From Glaciecola sp. (GTDB taxonomy: Bacteria > Pseudomonadota > Gammaproteobacteria > Enterobacterales > Alteromonadaceae): 64,000 bases of DNA. The position numbers were made by a program, and so were the translations under genes. Positions 51,702 through 62,831 of the stretch are shown in pieces. How positions within the stretch are numbered: the stretch's first letter is position 1; every line of letters starts with the position of its first letter. The stretch spans positions 1 to 64,000 of the forward strand of contig JAQXDG010000211.1 of assembly GCA_029251505.1 (NCBI GenBank). Reading direction: 5' to 3'. The notes below the pieces were generated by a model that did no database searches, was not told the origin of the DNA, and saw only the letters and a list, made by a program, of their open reading frames with translations.

Positions 51702-52300
51702 CAGCATTGTATAACCAACAACACGCACTCGTATTAGCTTCTGCCTCACCACGACGAGTCGAACTATTAAAGCAAATCGGGGTCGAATTTACACAAGCCC
51801 CTGCTAATGTTAATGAAGACGTCCATGATAATGAACAAGCTGCAGATTACGTGCTGCGTTTAGCTCGAGAAAAAGCCTTTGTAGTCGCTTTTACACAACC
51901 CGACAAATATGTATTAGGTAGTGATACGACGGTCCATATCAATGGGACGATTTTAGGTAAACCGACCGATTTTGATGACTTTATGACAATGATGGCGTTA
52001 TTATCCGGACAGACTCATGAAGTCATAACGGCAGTGTGCATTGCGACAATTGGCAATACTGGACTAGATATGAGTGAAGCGGTGGTCACATCCAAAGTCA
52101 CCTTTGGCGAGTTGAATGAGCAACAACGACTCGCCTATTGGGAATCTGGCGAACCTATAGGTAAAGCCGGCGGATACGCGATCCAAGGTATAGGCGGACA
52201 ATTTGTTAAGCATATTGACGGCAGTTATAGTGGCATTGTGGGCCTGCCCCTCGCACAAACTGTTGCTTGCTTACAAGAATCAGGAGTGATTAATGCATGA
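51698..52300 (+). CDS. maf: Maf family nucleotide pyrophosphatase
   Basis: LVLASASPRRVELLKQIG, VLGSDTTV, GKAGGYAIQGIGGQFV. Confidence 0.93.
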   Translation: MTALYNQQHALVLASASPRRVELLKQIGVEFTQAPANVNEDVHDNEQAADYVLRLAREKAFVVAFTQPDKYVLGSDTTVHINGTILGKPTDFDDFMTMMALLSGQTHEVITAVCIATIGNTGLDMSEAVVTSKVTFGELNEQQRLAYWESGEPIGKAGGYAIQGIGGQFVKHIDGSYSGIVGLPLAQTVACLQESGVINA

Positions 52301-53763
52301 GTGCTGAATTATTAATTAACGTCACACCATCTGAATCTCGTGTGGCATTAATAGACAATGGTATTTTACAAGAAATCCATATCGAGCGGCATACCAAGCT
52401 CGGCTTAGTCGGGAATATTTATCGTGGTAAGGTTTCTCGCGTATTACCAGGAATGCAAGCGGCATTTGTCGATATTGGCTTTGAAAAAGCGGCGTTTTTG
52501 CATGCCTCAGATATCGTGATCCACAATGAAGTGATCGAGGATGTTAACCCCAACCATATTACCAAAAAAGACATCCGTGAGCTGGTCCGAGACGGACAAG
52601 ATATCGTCGTCCAAGTCGTTAAAGATCCGATTGGTACCAAAGGTGCACGCCTGACAACTGATATTACCATTCCCTCACGTTATTTAGTATTTATGCCATC
52701 CGTCACACATGTTGGTGTATCACAACGTATTGAAGATCCCGAAGAACGCGAACGTCTCAAACATATCGTGCAGACATTTTGTGATGAAAATGGTGGATTT
52801 ATCTTGCGTACCGCAGCCGAAGGCGTCAATGAAGAAGAACTTGCCCAGGATGCCGATTTTTTAAAACGCTTATGGGGCATCATTCAAACTCGAATGAAAA
52901 CCAAAACCGCTAATGTATTATTTCAAGATCTGCCTTTAGCCCGCCGTGTTATCCGTGATTTTACGGGAACCGAAATTGAAAAAATTCGTATTGACTCTAA
53001 GCTTTCATTTAATGAACTGGTGGAATTTACCAAAGAATACGTGCCTGAACTACAAGGTAAATTGGAATATTACAAGGGCGAGCGTCCAATCTTCGATTTA
53101 TATGATGTAGAAAATGAAGCCCAACGGGCACTCAAGCGCCGTGTCGATCTTAAATCTGGTGGCTATCTGATCATTGATCAAACTGAAGCCATGACCAGCA
53201 TTGATATCAATACAGGTGCGTTTGTTGGCCATCGCAATTTAGAAGAAACTATTTTTAATACCAACATCGAAGCAACCCAAGCGATTGCTCGGCAACTACG
53301 TCTACGTAACCTTGGTGGGATGATTTTAATCGATTTTATCGATATGGAGGAACCAGATCACCAAAGAAGGGTCTTACATTCATTAACCCAAGCATGTAGT
53401 TTGGATCGTGCTAAGACTAATATTCATGGTTTTACTGCGCTTGGCCTAATTGAAATGACGCGCAAACGCACCCGTGAGAGCTTGGAGCATGTCTTATGTG
53501 AAGATTGTCCCGTATGCGAAGGTCGAGGGTCGATTAAGACCGTCGAGACCGTTTGTTTTGAAGTCATGCGAGAAATTGTGCGAGTAAACCGTGCGTATGA
53601 TGCTGATAAATTTGTCGTGTATGCATCTCCAGCAGTAGCAGAAGCACTCATGGGAGAAGAATCAGCAATGCTTGCCGAAGTTGAACTGTTTGTCACAAAA
53701 CAAATCAAGGTGCAAACAGAACATTTATACAACCAAGACAAATTTGATGTGGTAATGATGTAA
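52297..53763 (+). CDS. rng: Ribonuclease G
   Basis: ELLINVTPSESRVALIDNGILQEIHIER, GNIYRGKVSRVLPGMQAAFVDIG, IDINTGAFVGHRNLEET. Confidence 0.96.
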   Translation: MSAELLINVTPSESRVALIDNGILQEIHIERHTKLGLVGNIYRGKVSRVLPGMQAAFVDIGFEKAAFLHASDIVIHNEVIEDVNPNHITKKDIRELVRDGQDIVVQVVKDPIGTKGARLTTDITIPSRYLVFMPSVTHVGVSQRIEDPEERERLKHIVQTFCDENGGFILRTAAEGVNEEELAQDADFLKRLWGIIQTRMKTKTANVLFQDLPLARRVIRDFTGTEIEKIRIDSKLSFNELVEFTKEYVPELQGKLEYYKGERPIFDLYDVENEAQRALKRRVDLKSGGYLIIDQTEAMTSIDINTGAFVGHRNLEETIFNTNIEATQAIARQLRLRNLGGMILIDFIDMEEPDHQRRVLHSLTQACSLDRAKTNIHGFTALGLIEMTRKRTRESLEHVLCEDCPVCEGRGSIKTVETVCFEVMREIVRVNRAYDADKFVVYASPAVAEALMGEESAMLAEVELFVTKQIKVQTEHLYNQDKFDVVMM

Positions 53764-53765
53764 AT

Positions 53766-56700
53766 ATGAGTAAACCATCGGGCAATACTTGGATCACAAC
53801 CAGCTTATCAATATTGTGGCGCAGCGCTACGATATTGTTGGTGTGTGCAGCAGTATTGATCACCGCTATACGCTTAAGTCTACCGCATACAAATCACATC
53901 AATGCGCATGTTACCCAATATTTGTCACAACAACTCAATGCACATATTGTAATCGGTAAGATTGATGGCTACTGGGAAGGTAACGGCCCTCATCTGACCT
54001 TACATCACGTTAATTTAACGCCTAATTCAACAGCAGATAGCCAAGCCCAAGGCGTTGAATTTGAACTCAATAACATTTACGTTGAAGTGGATTTGTTTGC
54101 ATCAATACTGCAATGGAGCCTTGTCACTGAAAAGTTTGAACTGCAAGGCTTACAGCTTGACTTAGATCTCAATAAAGCCCAACCAACCGAGCTCGAAAAC
54201 ACATCAAGTAACTTGCCTGATTTACTACAAGATATTCTACTCAACAAATTAGAATATTTTTCAGTGGTCGAGTCCAATATCAATATCAAACACACCAATC
54301 AGACTCAACACATTGATATTAAACAGTTATCTTGGATAAACAATGGCGTCATGCACAAAGGGACAGGAGAAATATTTTTTAATAATAATCCTGAAAATAT
54401 TGCACAAGTCTCGGCGCAACTAATCGGTCAGCCCGATAATTTACATGGCACTGTGTTTTTAGAAACCCAAAAAATTGCATTTGGTCGTTGGCTTTCAGCC
54501 TATATGCCTACTCACATTGAGCTTGATCAAAGTGCTGCGCAAGGGAATGCATGGCTCACCATTGATGGCTCTGCAATCACCCAAGTTCGTGGGCAAATTA
54601 CACCAACTCAACTGCGCTGGAAGGATGCACAGTCATCGTTAATCACCAGTATTCAAAATGTCGATTTTATGGCTATCCCTCAAGGGGATACCTGGTTAGT
54701 GAATGCCCAAAATGTCGTCGTAGGGATCAATGATACCACCCTAGCGATGAATTTTAGTGCGTTGCGTGACGCCGCTGGAACTTGGTCACTATCAAGTATC
54801 ACTCCCTTTGCTGTCGCACCATTACAAGCCGTAGGTGAGTTTTTCTTATCAGGCAATGCCCAATCTTGGTTAGCGCAAGCACAGCCACAAGCGCAAGTCA
54901 GCAGTATTGAATTAGTAGCAAATAAAGCACAATGGCTAGGGCAGATTACATTTGACCACGTCGCACTACAACAAACATCACTACCGGGTGTCAATGATCT
55001 ACAACTGATCGCCTCTTTCAAGCAAATGAAGAGTACAACAGCGATTGATTCACTGCAGAGTATGCACTCTCCGGTATTAGTCGGGATCCAAATTAAAGGT
55101 GAAGAACAATCGTTGTTGACCGATCAGTTATTAGCCCAAAATATCACTATGCACGCATTGGATGCGAGTCTATACCTGTCAATTGACCCCTATGAATTTT
55201 CAATATTACCTTCTAAAATCACTCTTGCCTCAGACTTAGTCCAAGCAGATGTCGAGTTAGCGTATCGCGGGAGTGAAGATGTGTTATCAATCAGCGCGTT
55301 AATCGCCCCTGAGACCGCCAAAAATGTCGTCAAGTTATTACCAACCACATTGATGGGTACACAAACATACCAATATCTTATCAACGCATTAGACACTGAT
55401 ACGCAAACGGGTACGATTACACCGACGCGCTTAATTTGGCATGGTGCAGGACAAGATTTCCCTTTTGAACGAAATAACGGGGTATTTCAAGCCAGTTTAT
55501 TCATGCACCAAGGTCAATTTAAGTTTGGTAATCAGTGGCCAATGCTCAGTGAGCTCGATTTAGAATTAGCATTTGAAAATAATGATCTGGTTATGCGGGC
55601 GCCGAGTGGCAAAATTTTAGATGTAACGCTAGGGGATTTGACGGCTACATTACCAGGTCTCAGTGGTCAAAGCTTACTGACCATTGATGCAACTGGCTCA
55701 GGTTCAGGTTATGCACTGGCGCAAGTGATGGCACAGTCGAGTTTAGCCAGTTCACTAGGTCAGCTACTAAATGAAAACATTATTATTTCAAACGCGCTAT
55801 CTGCCACTCTCAATTTACAGATCCCATTAGATAATGATGATGTGATTGCTAGCGGGACGATTGATTTACCTAATAATTATATTCAATTTATAGATGTCGA
55901 CTTGGCGCTAACCCAAGCGCAAGGTCAACTCAGCTTTGTCAACGACAAGATTACGGTTAATACACTCTCCGCCAAGCTATTTGACCAACAGATAGCCCTG
56001 TCATTAGATGGCGCAAACAGTGCCGATGGTTACACAGCAAAGGTTGCACTTAGCGGCGATTGGGATGTGGCACAGTTTGCACACCTAGCGAGTGCCGAAT
56101 ATGCCCATGCCTTTGCAGGTCAAGCGACATGGCAAGGTCGATTAAACTTGCAGTTACCGCAATCAGGGATGCATTATACGTTTGATCTCAACAGTGATTT
56201 AGTCGGAGTCACCCATTCGTTACCCGCTCCATTTGCCAAAACACCCGATACCATCATGCCCTTATCTATCCGTGCAACCGGAACTGATTTAGCTTCTGAA
56301 ATTAATGCAACACTTGGCGATGATGTCCGTTTTGCTGGCGTCCTACCTCATAAAGAAAAACAGTTTTCGCGCGCGCATTTAGCATTAGGCGCAAGTGAAT
56401 TTCAAGGTACAGGGGTCGGATTTAGTATTTCTGCCAATTTACCCCGCCTTGATGTCAGTGAATGGTACCAAACCTTAGACCGCTTGTTAGCTGGATTTGG
56501 GGGAACGACGACACCGATATTTTCAACACCTGAACGTATCTTTATGACCATTGATCAAGTCACTCTAGCCAATCAAACTATCCATAACATTAATGCCACA
56601 GCCAAACAATCTGATAACAACTGGCAAATTGATCTGAACGCACGAGAAGCGCGCGGCACAGTGCGTTTATTTAATGACTGGCTGGGCAGCGGAATCGATA

Positions 56701-57695
56701 TTCAAGCAGACTATATCAATATCAGTACGCTTGCACAGACACCATTAGCGACATCGCGACCGTCCATAGACCCGCGCACCTTACCGCCAATTGCCTTTGC
56801 CTGCACCCAATGCCGTGTGGTCGATAACAATCTTGGTGCAGTCACCCTGCGCACTACTCCCACTGAGAGCGGTATGCGGATTAATCAACTCATGACTCAA
56901 AATGATCATGGTGGGGTGAATCTAACGGGGACATGGGACGCGACAACAGATACCTCGTCACGTACAGCTATCAACGGTGAAATTACTAGTGATGATTTTG
57001 GTGCTTTCTTGAACGAATTTACATTTTCAACTGGTATCAAAGACTCTGCAGCCCGTTTCAAGTTGAATTTAGCCTGGGATAATGCACCGTTTGATTTTGC
57101 CTTTGCGGATGTCAATGGCAATATCGATTGGTCTTTATCCGATGGCTATCTTGCGGAAATTAGTGATAAAGGATCGCGTATTTTTACCCTGTTGTCGCTT
57201 GATTCTTTGGTACGTAAACTCAGTTTGGATTTTCGTGATGTCTTTGCCAAAGGTTTTTTCTATGACAAAATCAATGGCACTATGACGATTGAAAATGGCA
57301 TTGCATTTACCCAAGATACTGTTGTTGATGGTGGTGCAGGTGAAATCGACATTGCTGGTTATTCTGACCTCGTCAATCAAGAACTTAATTACACGGTCTC
57401 ATTTGCACCAAATGTTACCGGTAACTTACCCGCACTGGTATATTTTATGGTAAACCCGCCTACGGCAATTGCGGCGTTAGCGGTTAACCAAGTATTAACT
57501 TCCGCGAAGGTTTTTTCAAATATCAACTATTCAATCCGAGGTGACTTTAGTGCCCCGGTTATTACCGAATTACAACGTCAAAGTACTGAAGTGACGCTAC
57601 CCAAGCGCCAAAATGTACAAATATTACCGGATGAAGCTGTCCCATTAACTGAAATCGATAAAATTCCAGTCAATTTACAACCGCAAACCAAATAG
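53766..57695 (+). CDS. yhdP: YhdP family large AsmA-like envelope protein
   Basis: 1309 aa; N-terminal TM, AsmA/DUF3971-like repeats, C-terminal VVDGGAGEIDIAGYSDLVNQELNYTVSFAPNVTGNLPAL; position after rng. Confidence 0.92.
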   Translation: MSKPSGNTWITTSLSILWRSATILLVCAAVLITAIRLSLPHTNHINAHVTQYLSQQLNAHIVIGKIDGYWEGNGPHLTLHHVNLTPNSTADSQAQGVEFELNNIYVEVDLFASILQWSLVTEKFELQGLQLDLDLNKAQPTELENTSSNLPDLLQDILLNKLEYFSVVESNINIKHTNQTQHIDIKQLSWINNGVMHKGTGEIFFNNNPENIAQVSAQLIGQPDNLHGTVFLETQKIAFGRWLSAYMPTHIELDQSAAQGNAWLTIDGSAITQVRGQITPTQLRWKDAQSSLITSIQNVDFMAIPQGDTWLVNAQNVVVGINDTTLAMNFSALRDAAGTWSLSSITPFAVAPLQAVGEFFLSGNAQSWLAQAQPQAQVSSIELVANKAQWLGQITFDHVALQQTSLPGVNDLQLIASFKQMKSTTAIDSLQSMHSPVLVGIQIKGEEQSLLTDQLLAQNITMHALDASLYLSIDPYEFSILPSKITLASDLVQADVELAYRGSEDVLSISALIAPETAKNVVKLLPTTLMGTQTYQYLINALDTDTQTGTITPTRLIWHGAGQDFPFERNNGVFQASLFMHQGQFKFGNQWPMLSELDLELAFENNDLVMRAPSGKILDVTLGDLTATLPGLSGQSLLTIDATGSGSGYALAQVMAQSSLASSLGQLLNENIIISNALSATLNLQIPLDNDDVIASGTIDLPNNYIQFIDVDLALTQAQGQLSFVNDKITVNTLSAKLFDQQIALSLDGANSADGYTAKVALSGDWDVAQFAHLASAEYAHAFAGQATWQGRLNLQLPQSGMHYTFDLNSDLVGVTHSLPAPFAKTPDTIMPLSIRATGTDLASEINATLGDDVRFAGVLPHKEKQFSRAHLALGASEFQGTGVGFSISANLPRLDVSEWYQTLDRLLAGFGGTTTPIFSTPERIFMTIDQVTLANQTIHNINATAKQSDNNWQIDLNAREARGTVRLFNDWLGSGIDIQADYINISTLAQTPLATSRPSIDPRTLPPIAFACTQCRVVDNNLGAVTLRTTPTESGMRINQLMTQNDHGGVNLTGTWDATTDTSSRTAINGEITSDDFGAFLNEFTFSTGIKDSAARFKLNLAWDNAPFDFAFADVNGNIDWSLSDGYLAEISDKGSRIFTLLSLDSLVRKLSLDFRDVFAKGFFYDKINGTMTIENGIAFTQDTVVDGGAGEIDIAGYSDLVNQELNYTVSFAPNVTGNLPALVYFMVNPPTAIAALAVNQVLTSAKVFSNINYSIRGDFSAPVITELQRQSTEVTLPKRQNVQILPDEAVPLTEIDKIPVNLQPQTK

Positions 57696-57705
57696 AACCT
57701 TTAGC

Positions 57706-58542
57706 ATGAATCAGCCTATTAATTTAGTGGCAATACAGCTCGTATCCACACCTGATATTGATGATAATTTTGCACAAGTCATAGAGCAACTTGAACGAGC
57801 TAAACTCGATATTGATACTAATTTGCCATCATTAGTGGTGTTGCCGGAATGTTTTGCATTTTTTGGTGGACGCGATATCAGTGCCTTAACGTTATTGGAT
57901 GCCCAGTTACAAGCACAATTATTTGATCGGCTCGCCAGCATTGCCAAGTGTTACAAAATTTGGTTAATCGCGGGTTCCATTCCGACCCCCTCACCGATTC
58001 CAGATAAAATGTACGCGACCGCATTGTGTTTTGATCCCCACGGGCAGCTAGTGGGTAAATATCACAAGACACATTTGTTTGATGTTGATATCAATGATGC
58101 TACAGGTGCGTATCGTGAATCTCAGTCAACGCTAGCAGGAACAGAGCCTTTCGTGCTAGAAACTGATTTTGGCCGGATTGGTGTCTGTATTTGTTATGAC
58201 CTTCGATTTTCAACCCTGTTTAATGCGATGGTCAAAGACAATCCCATCGATTATTTGGTGGTGCCAGCTGCTTTTACCAAAGAAACCGGTCAAGCGCATT
58301 GGCATCATTTACTCGCAGCTCGTGCAATTGAATACCAATGTTATGTCATTGCGGCTAATCAAGGTGGCACCCATGCAAATGGCCGTCAAACTTATGGCCA
58401 TTCTGCCATTTATTCGCCATGGGGCGATGTCTTAGATATTATTAAACACAATGCAGGATTTGTGATTGCTAAAAGCGATCCTATTCGGCATGATGAGATT
58501 AGAACAGCACTTAATGTGCAACAGCACCGTCAATTTTTTTAG
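57706..58542 (+). CDS. Carbon-nitrogen hydrolase (nitrilase superfamily)
   Basis: [26 protein letters not shown] catalytic E-K-C arrangement. Confidence 0.93.
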   Translation: MNQPINLVAIQLVSTPDIDDNFAQVIEQLERAKLDIDTNLPSLVVLPECFAFFGGRDISALTLLDAQLQAQLFDRLASIAKCYKIWLIAGSIPTPSPIPDKMYATALCFDPHGQLVGKYHKTHLFDVDINDATGAYRESQSTLAGTEPFVLETDFGRIGVCICYDLRFSTLFNAMVKDNPIDYLVVPAAFTKETGQAHWHHLLAARAIEYQCYVIAANQGGTHANGRQTYGHSAIYSPWGDVLDIIKHNAGFVIAKSDPIRHDEIRTALNVQQHRQFF

Positions 58543-58550
58543 GAGAACAT

Positions 58551-59996
58551 GTGACTTCATCAGTCCAAGCTAATTTACTCGATGCCTCAGGGTTATCCAT
58601 AGCGCAAGTTAACGACACACTGGGCTTGTTGTGTACGCATGACGTGAACTATGCTGATTTATATTTTCAATCTTCACAACACGAAACTTGGGTGTTAGAA
58701 GACGGCATCATTAAAAATGGTAGCTACAATATCGAGCGTGGGGTTGGGGTTCGTGCCATCAGTGGTGAAAAAACTGGCTTTGCGTATTCTGATGATATCA
58801 ATATCACCGCCTTACATGATGCAGCCAAAGCTGCGCGTTCCATTGCCCCAGCGGTGAATGTGACCCAAGCTATTACGCCTTTTGCAACCGTCCACGCCGA
58901 TGCAAAATATATGAGCGATAATCCATTGTTGCAGATGCAAGACGCCGAAAAAATTGCGCTACTTAAATCGACTGATAAATATATCCGTGAACAAGCTGCC
59001 AATGCTTCACAAGTCAGTGTTAGCATTACTGGGGTATATGAAGAGATTTTAGTTGCCGCAACCGATGGTACCTTTGCAACGGATCAGCGCCCATTGATCC
59101 GCTTAAATGTGTCTGTGTTACTCGAAGAAGGTGACCGACGTGAACGTGGCGGCTCTGGTGCAGGTGGACGCTATGCCTATGATTATTTTTTATCTGACGA
59201 CAACGGTAAGCCATTTTACGAGCGTTTAGCGGATGAAGCGTTGCATATGGCGCGAATTAATTTACAAGCGATTGACGCGCCTGCTGGCAACATGCCAGTG
59301 GTGTTAGGCAATGGCTGGCCGGGTGTGTTATTACATGAGGCAGTTGGGCATGGTTTAGAGGGTGATTTTAACCGCAAGGGCTCATCCACCTTCTCTGGCA
59401 AAATCGGTCAACAGGTCGCGGCTAAAGGCGTGACAGTTGTTGATGATGGCACGATGTTCGATCGACGCGGCTCCATGACCATCGATGATGAAGGCACACC
59501 GTCTCAATACAATGTGCTTATCGAAGATGGAATATTACAAGGCTACATGCAGGATAAGCATAATGCGGCATTAATGGGCGTTGCCCCAACCGGCAACGGT
59601 CGTCGCGAATCTTACGCGCATTTACCGATGCCACGTATGACCAATACGTATATGCTCGGTGGTGAACATACTCAAGCTGATATTATCAGTACCATTAAAC
59701 TTGGCGTGTTTGCACCTAACTTTGGTGGCGGACAAGTCGATATTACGTCGGGTAAATTTGTATTTTCGACGTCAGAAGCGTATCTCATCGAAGAGGGTAA
59801 AATTAGCACTCCGATCAAGGGTGCAACCTTAATCGGTAATGGTCCCGATGTAATGGGTAAAATATCTATGATAGGCAATGACTTAGCGTTAGATAAAGGC
59901 GTTGGGGTGTGTGGCAAAGATGGTCAAAGCGTGCCTGTAGGTGTAGGTCAACCGAGCTTGAAGGTCGACGAAATTACCGTTGGTGGCACGCAATAA
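58551..59996 (+). CDS. tldD: Metalloprotease TldD
   Basis: [25 protein letters not shown] (HExxxH); GTG start. Confidence 0.96.
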   Translation: MTSSVQANLLDASGLSIAQVNDTLGLLCTHDVNYADLYFQSSQHETWVLEDGIIKNGSYNIERGVGVRAISGEKTGFAYSDDINITALHDAAKAARSIAPAVNVTQAITPFATVHADAKYMSDNPLLQMQDAEKIALLKSTDKYIREQAANASQVSVSITGVYEEILVAATDGTFATDQRPLIRLNVSVLLEEGDRRERGGSGAGGRYAYDYFLSDDNGKPFYERLADEALHMARINLQAIDAPAGNMPVVLGNGWPGVLLHEAVGHGLEGDFNRKGSSTFSGKIGQQVAAKGVTVVDDGTMFDRRGSMTIDDEGTPSQYNVLIEDGILQGYMQDKHNAALMGVAPTGNGRRESYAHLPMPRMTNTYMLGGEHTQADIISTIKLGVFAPNFGGGQVDITSGKFVFSTSEAYLIEEGKISTPIKGATLIGNGPDVMGKISMIGNDLALDKGVGVCGKDGQSVPVGVGQPSLKVDEITVGGTQ

Positions 59997-60021
59997 TTAA
60001 TTTTTTGAATATAGCTTCAGT

Positions 60022-60543
60022 TTAGTTTGGCATCACGCTTTTGAGATATTGAAAAATCTCACGTGATGCTTTTGGCGACTTATTTTGTTCGGCTTGCTTT
60101 TTGGCTTGACGAACTAGTTGACGTAAACGTTGACGATCAAGGTTAGGATAGGTATTAAGCAATGCTTCAACTGCCTCATCACCTTGTTGAATTAATTCGT
60201 CACGCGCGATTTCAATCGCATGAAATGCTTGATTTGATTGACGCTGTTTAGCGTTAAGTACCGCTAAGGCGTTTTCAATCGGTTCAAAATCCGATTGACG
60301 TAACAACTTAGCCACTAATTGTAATTGACGACGATAGCCTTCTTTTTTCTTATCGATACGCTGCGCAAGTGCCACGGCATCTGCCAGATCTTCTGACATA
60401 GGAATCGTTTTTAAGGCTTTCTTAGTCAGGCCCACTAAGGTTCGACCGACCAGATGCAATGCATCAGCTTGTTGTTTAAGTTGAGTTTTACTAACCCAAT
60501 TTTCATCTTCATCTGGGGCGGCTGTAAATTCTTCTTGGGACAT
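60022..60543 (-). CDS. yjgA: YjgA (DarP) family ribosome-associated protein
   Basis: DEDENWVSKTQLKQQADALHLVGRTLVGL...RQLVRQAKKQAEQNKSPKASREIFQYLKSV; adjacent to pmbA. Confidence 0.93.
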   Translation of the reverse strand: MSQEEFTAAPDEDENWVSKTQLKQQADALHLVGRTLVGLTKKALKTIPMSEDLADAVALAQRIDKKKEGYRRQLQLVAKLLRQSDFEPIENALAVLNAKQRQSNQAFHAIEIARDELIQQGDEAVEALLNTYPNLDRQRLRQLVRQAKKQAEQNKSPKASREIFQYLKSVMPN

Positions 60544-60598
60544 AACATTTAACTTTTTCTTTTGAATATGGTTCTATTATAACAACGGAACCACAAAC

Positions 60599-61951
60599 TT
60601 GGATAGCGAAACCGACATTATGCAAACAAAACAGCAACTCGAAGACATCAAACAGGTCGTAAGTGATGTATTAGCCATGGCCAAAGCGCAAGGCGCAACT
60701 GAAGCCGAAGCGAGTATGTCGAAAGTTCAGGGGATCGCCGTCTCTGCGCGAATGCAAGAAGTCGAAAATATCGAATTCACCAATGATGGCGGCTTAGGTA
60801 TTGCCGTTTATGTCGGTCGCCACAAAGGCTCTGCTTCAACGGCAGACTTATCCCCCGCGGCATTATCATTAACCGTACAAAAAGCCATCGAGATCGCTAA
60901 ACATACCGGCGAAGATGACTGCAATGGCATTGCCGATGCCGAACAAATTGCGACTTATATTCCTGATTGTGATTTATATCATCCGATTGAATTAGACACT
61001 GAATTAGGTCTTAGTTATGCGCTCGCCGCCGAAAAAGCAGCATTAGATAGCAGTGACAAAATTACTAACTCTGATGGTGCCAGTTATAACGCCAATGTCG
61101 GTTGTCGCGTATACGGTAACTCACATGGTTTAATTGCGGGTTATCCCAGTACTCGTTATAACTTAAGCTGTGTGGTGTTAAGCCAATCAGAACAGGATAT
61201 GCAACGTGATTATGCGTACAGCGTATCGCGTGTCAGTACTGAACTATCTGCACCTGAAGCGATTGGTCAAGAAGCTGCTAAAAATGCAATTGACCGCTTA
61301 GATGCCCGTAAAATTAACACCGGAAAATACCCCGTGGTATTTGATCGTCAAATCGCCTCTAGCTTATTTGGTCATTTCGTCGGGGCAATCAGTGGCGGGA
61401 GTTTATATCGTAAATCATCATTTTTACTCGACTCTATCCAGACTCAGGTGTTACCTGAATGGCTCAGTATTGCCGAAAAACCGCATGTTAAACGCGCACT
61501 AGCTAGTTCACCTTTTGATAACGAAGGCGTCCAAACCAAAGATATGCAAATTGTACAAGATGGTGTGTTACAACATTATCTATTAACCAGTTATTCCGCG
61601 CGTAAAATGGGCTTAACTACCACCGGACATGCTGGTGGGATCCATAACTGGTATGTCTCGACCAATGCACCAGACCAAGCGGCTTTATTACAGCAAATGG
61701 GCACAGGATTATTGGTCACAGAGTTGATGGGACAAGGTGTCAATGGCGTGACTGGTGATTACTCGCGTGGTGCAGCTGGGTTTTGGGTAGAAAATGGGAT
61801 TATCCAATATCCTGTCCATGAAATCACGATTGCGGGTAATCTCAAGACGATGCTCAAAAATATTACTGCTGTGGCAAATGATATTGAAGCTCGCGGTAGT
61901 ATTCAGACAGGATCAGTATTGATCAGTGAAATGCAAATAGCCGGTAATTAA
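60599..61951 (+). CDS. pmbA: Metalloprotease PmbA (TldE)
   Basis: TldD/PmbA fold; ASMSKVQGIAVSARMQEVENIEF, GGIHNWYVS, ELMGQGVNGVTGDYSRGAAGFWVENG; ATG at 60620 (MQTKQQ) also possible. Confidence 0.95.
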   Translation: MDSETDIMQTKQQLEDIKQVVSDVLAMAKAQGATEAEASMSKVQGIAVSARMQEVENIEFTNDGGLGIAVYVGRHKGSASTADLSPAALSLTVQKAIEIAKHTGEDDCNGIADAEQIATYIPDCDLYHPIELDTELGLSYALAAEKAALDSSDKITNSDGASYNANVGCRVYGNSHGLIAGYPSTRYNLSCVVLSQSEQDMQRDYAYSVSRVSTELSAPEAIGQEAAKNAIDRLDARKINTGKYPVVFDRQIASSLFGHFVGAISGGSLYRKSSFLLDSIQTQVLPEWLSIAEKPHVKRALASSPFDNEGVQTKDMQIVQDGVLQHYLLTSYSARKMGLTTTGHAGGIHNWYVSTNAPDQAALLQQMGTGLLVTELMGQGVNGVTGDYSRGAAGFWVENGIIQYPVHEITIAGNLKTMLKNITAVANDIEARGSIQTGSVLISEMQIAGN

Positions 61952-61988
61952 TCGGCTAAAATAAGTTATAGGGCAATGACTCATTGCG

Positions 61989-62831
61989 TTAGCGCAAATA
62001 AACATCGAAACGGTGTTTTTTACCTTTAATTTGCATGGTTGGCGCTTTATCTTGTAAAAATGGCGCGTAATTGGGTCGTTTCACGACGACTCGTTTCGCG
62101 GCTAATATTAGCGCTGGCGTTAATAAATCATCCGCATCCGCATCATGCCCGAGTAACGTTTGAAACATTTTCATTGGCTTTTTTACGGCTGCGGATTTTT
62201 TCTTATGAGGAAACATCGGATCTAAGTACACCACATCGACCTCTTGCTTTTGTTCAATGAGCTCTTGCAACCGCTCGACCGCATTGCCAGGTAAAAGCTT
62301 CATTCGTGCGACAATATCCTTGCTTTGTGCATCTTCACTTCCACGCTCTAGCCCATCATGTAATAACGCACACACAACATTCGTCCGCTCAAGCAGCGTG
62401 ACTTGACAACCTAGGGATGCCAAAATAAAACTATCCGTGCCTAAACCTGCAGTTGCATCCACCACACTCGGGCGTAATGTACTTTTTATCCCTACAGCTT
62501 TGGCGATAGCTTCGTTTTTGCCACCGCCTTTATCTTTGCGATAGAGCAACGCATCTGCGGCAAAATCAACACACAATGGCAACAATTTAGGATCGCGTAA
62601 ATCAACTAATCCGACGCCTTCATCGACACTCACTAGTGCGTGCTGACCAAATTGATCAACGGCTTTATCGGTGTAAATGGCTGCTAACTGTTGAAGGCCA
62701 ACAAATTCAAGTTGGTAAGTACTTGCTAGCGCTTTAAGGTATTTAATATCTGACAACACATCATTAAATTTGATTAATGATAACGGCTTACCCGCAGTGT
62801 TATGCAACACTCTACCACTAAAATCAGGCAT
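61989..62831 (-). CDS. rsmJ: 16S rRNA (guanine1516-N2)-methyltransferase RsmJ
   Basis: VVDATAGLGTDSFILASLGCQVTLLER, VVYLDPMFPHKKKSA. Confidence 0.93.
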   Translation of the reverse strand: MPDFSGRVLHNTAGKPLSLIKFNDVLSDIKYLKALASTYQLEFVGLQQLAAIYTDKAVDQFGQHALVSVDEGVGLVDLRDPKLLPLCVDFAADALLYRKDKGGGKNEAIAKAVGIKSTLRPSVVDATAGLGTDSFILASLGCQVTLLERTNVVCALLHDGLERGSEDAQSKDIVARMKLLPGNAVERLQELIEQKQEVDVVYLDPMFPHKKKSAAVKKPMKMFQTLLGHDADADDLLTPALILAAKRVVVKRPNYAPFLQDKAPTMQIKGKKHRFDVYLR

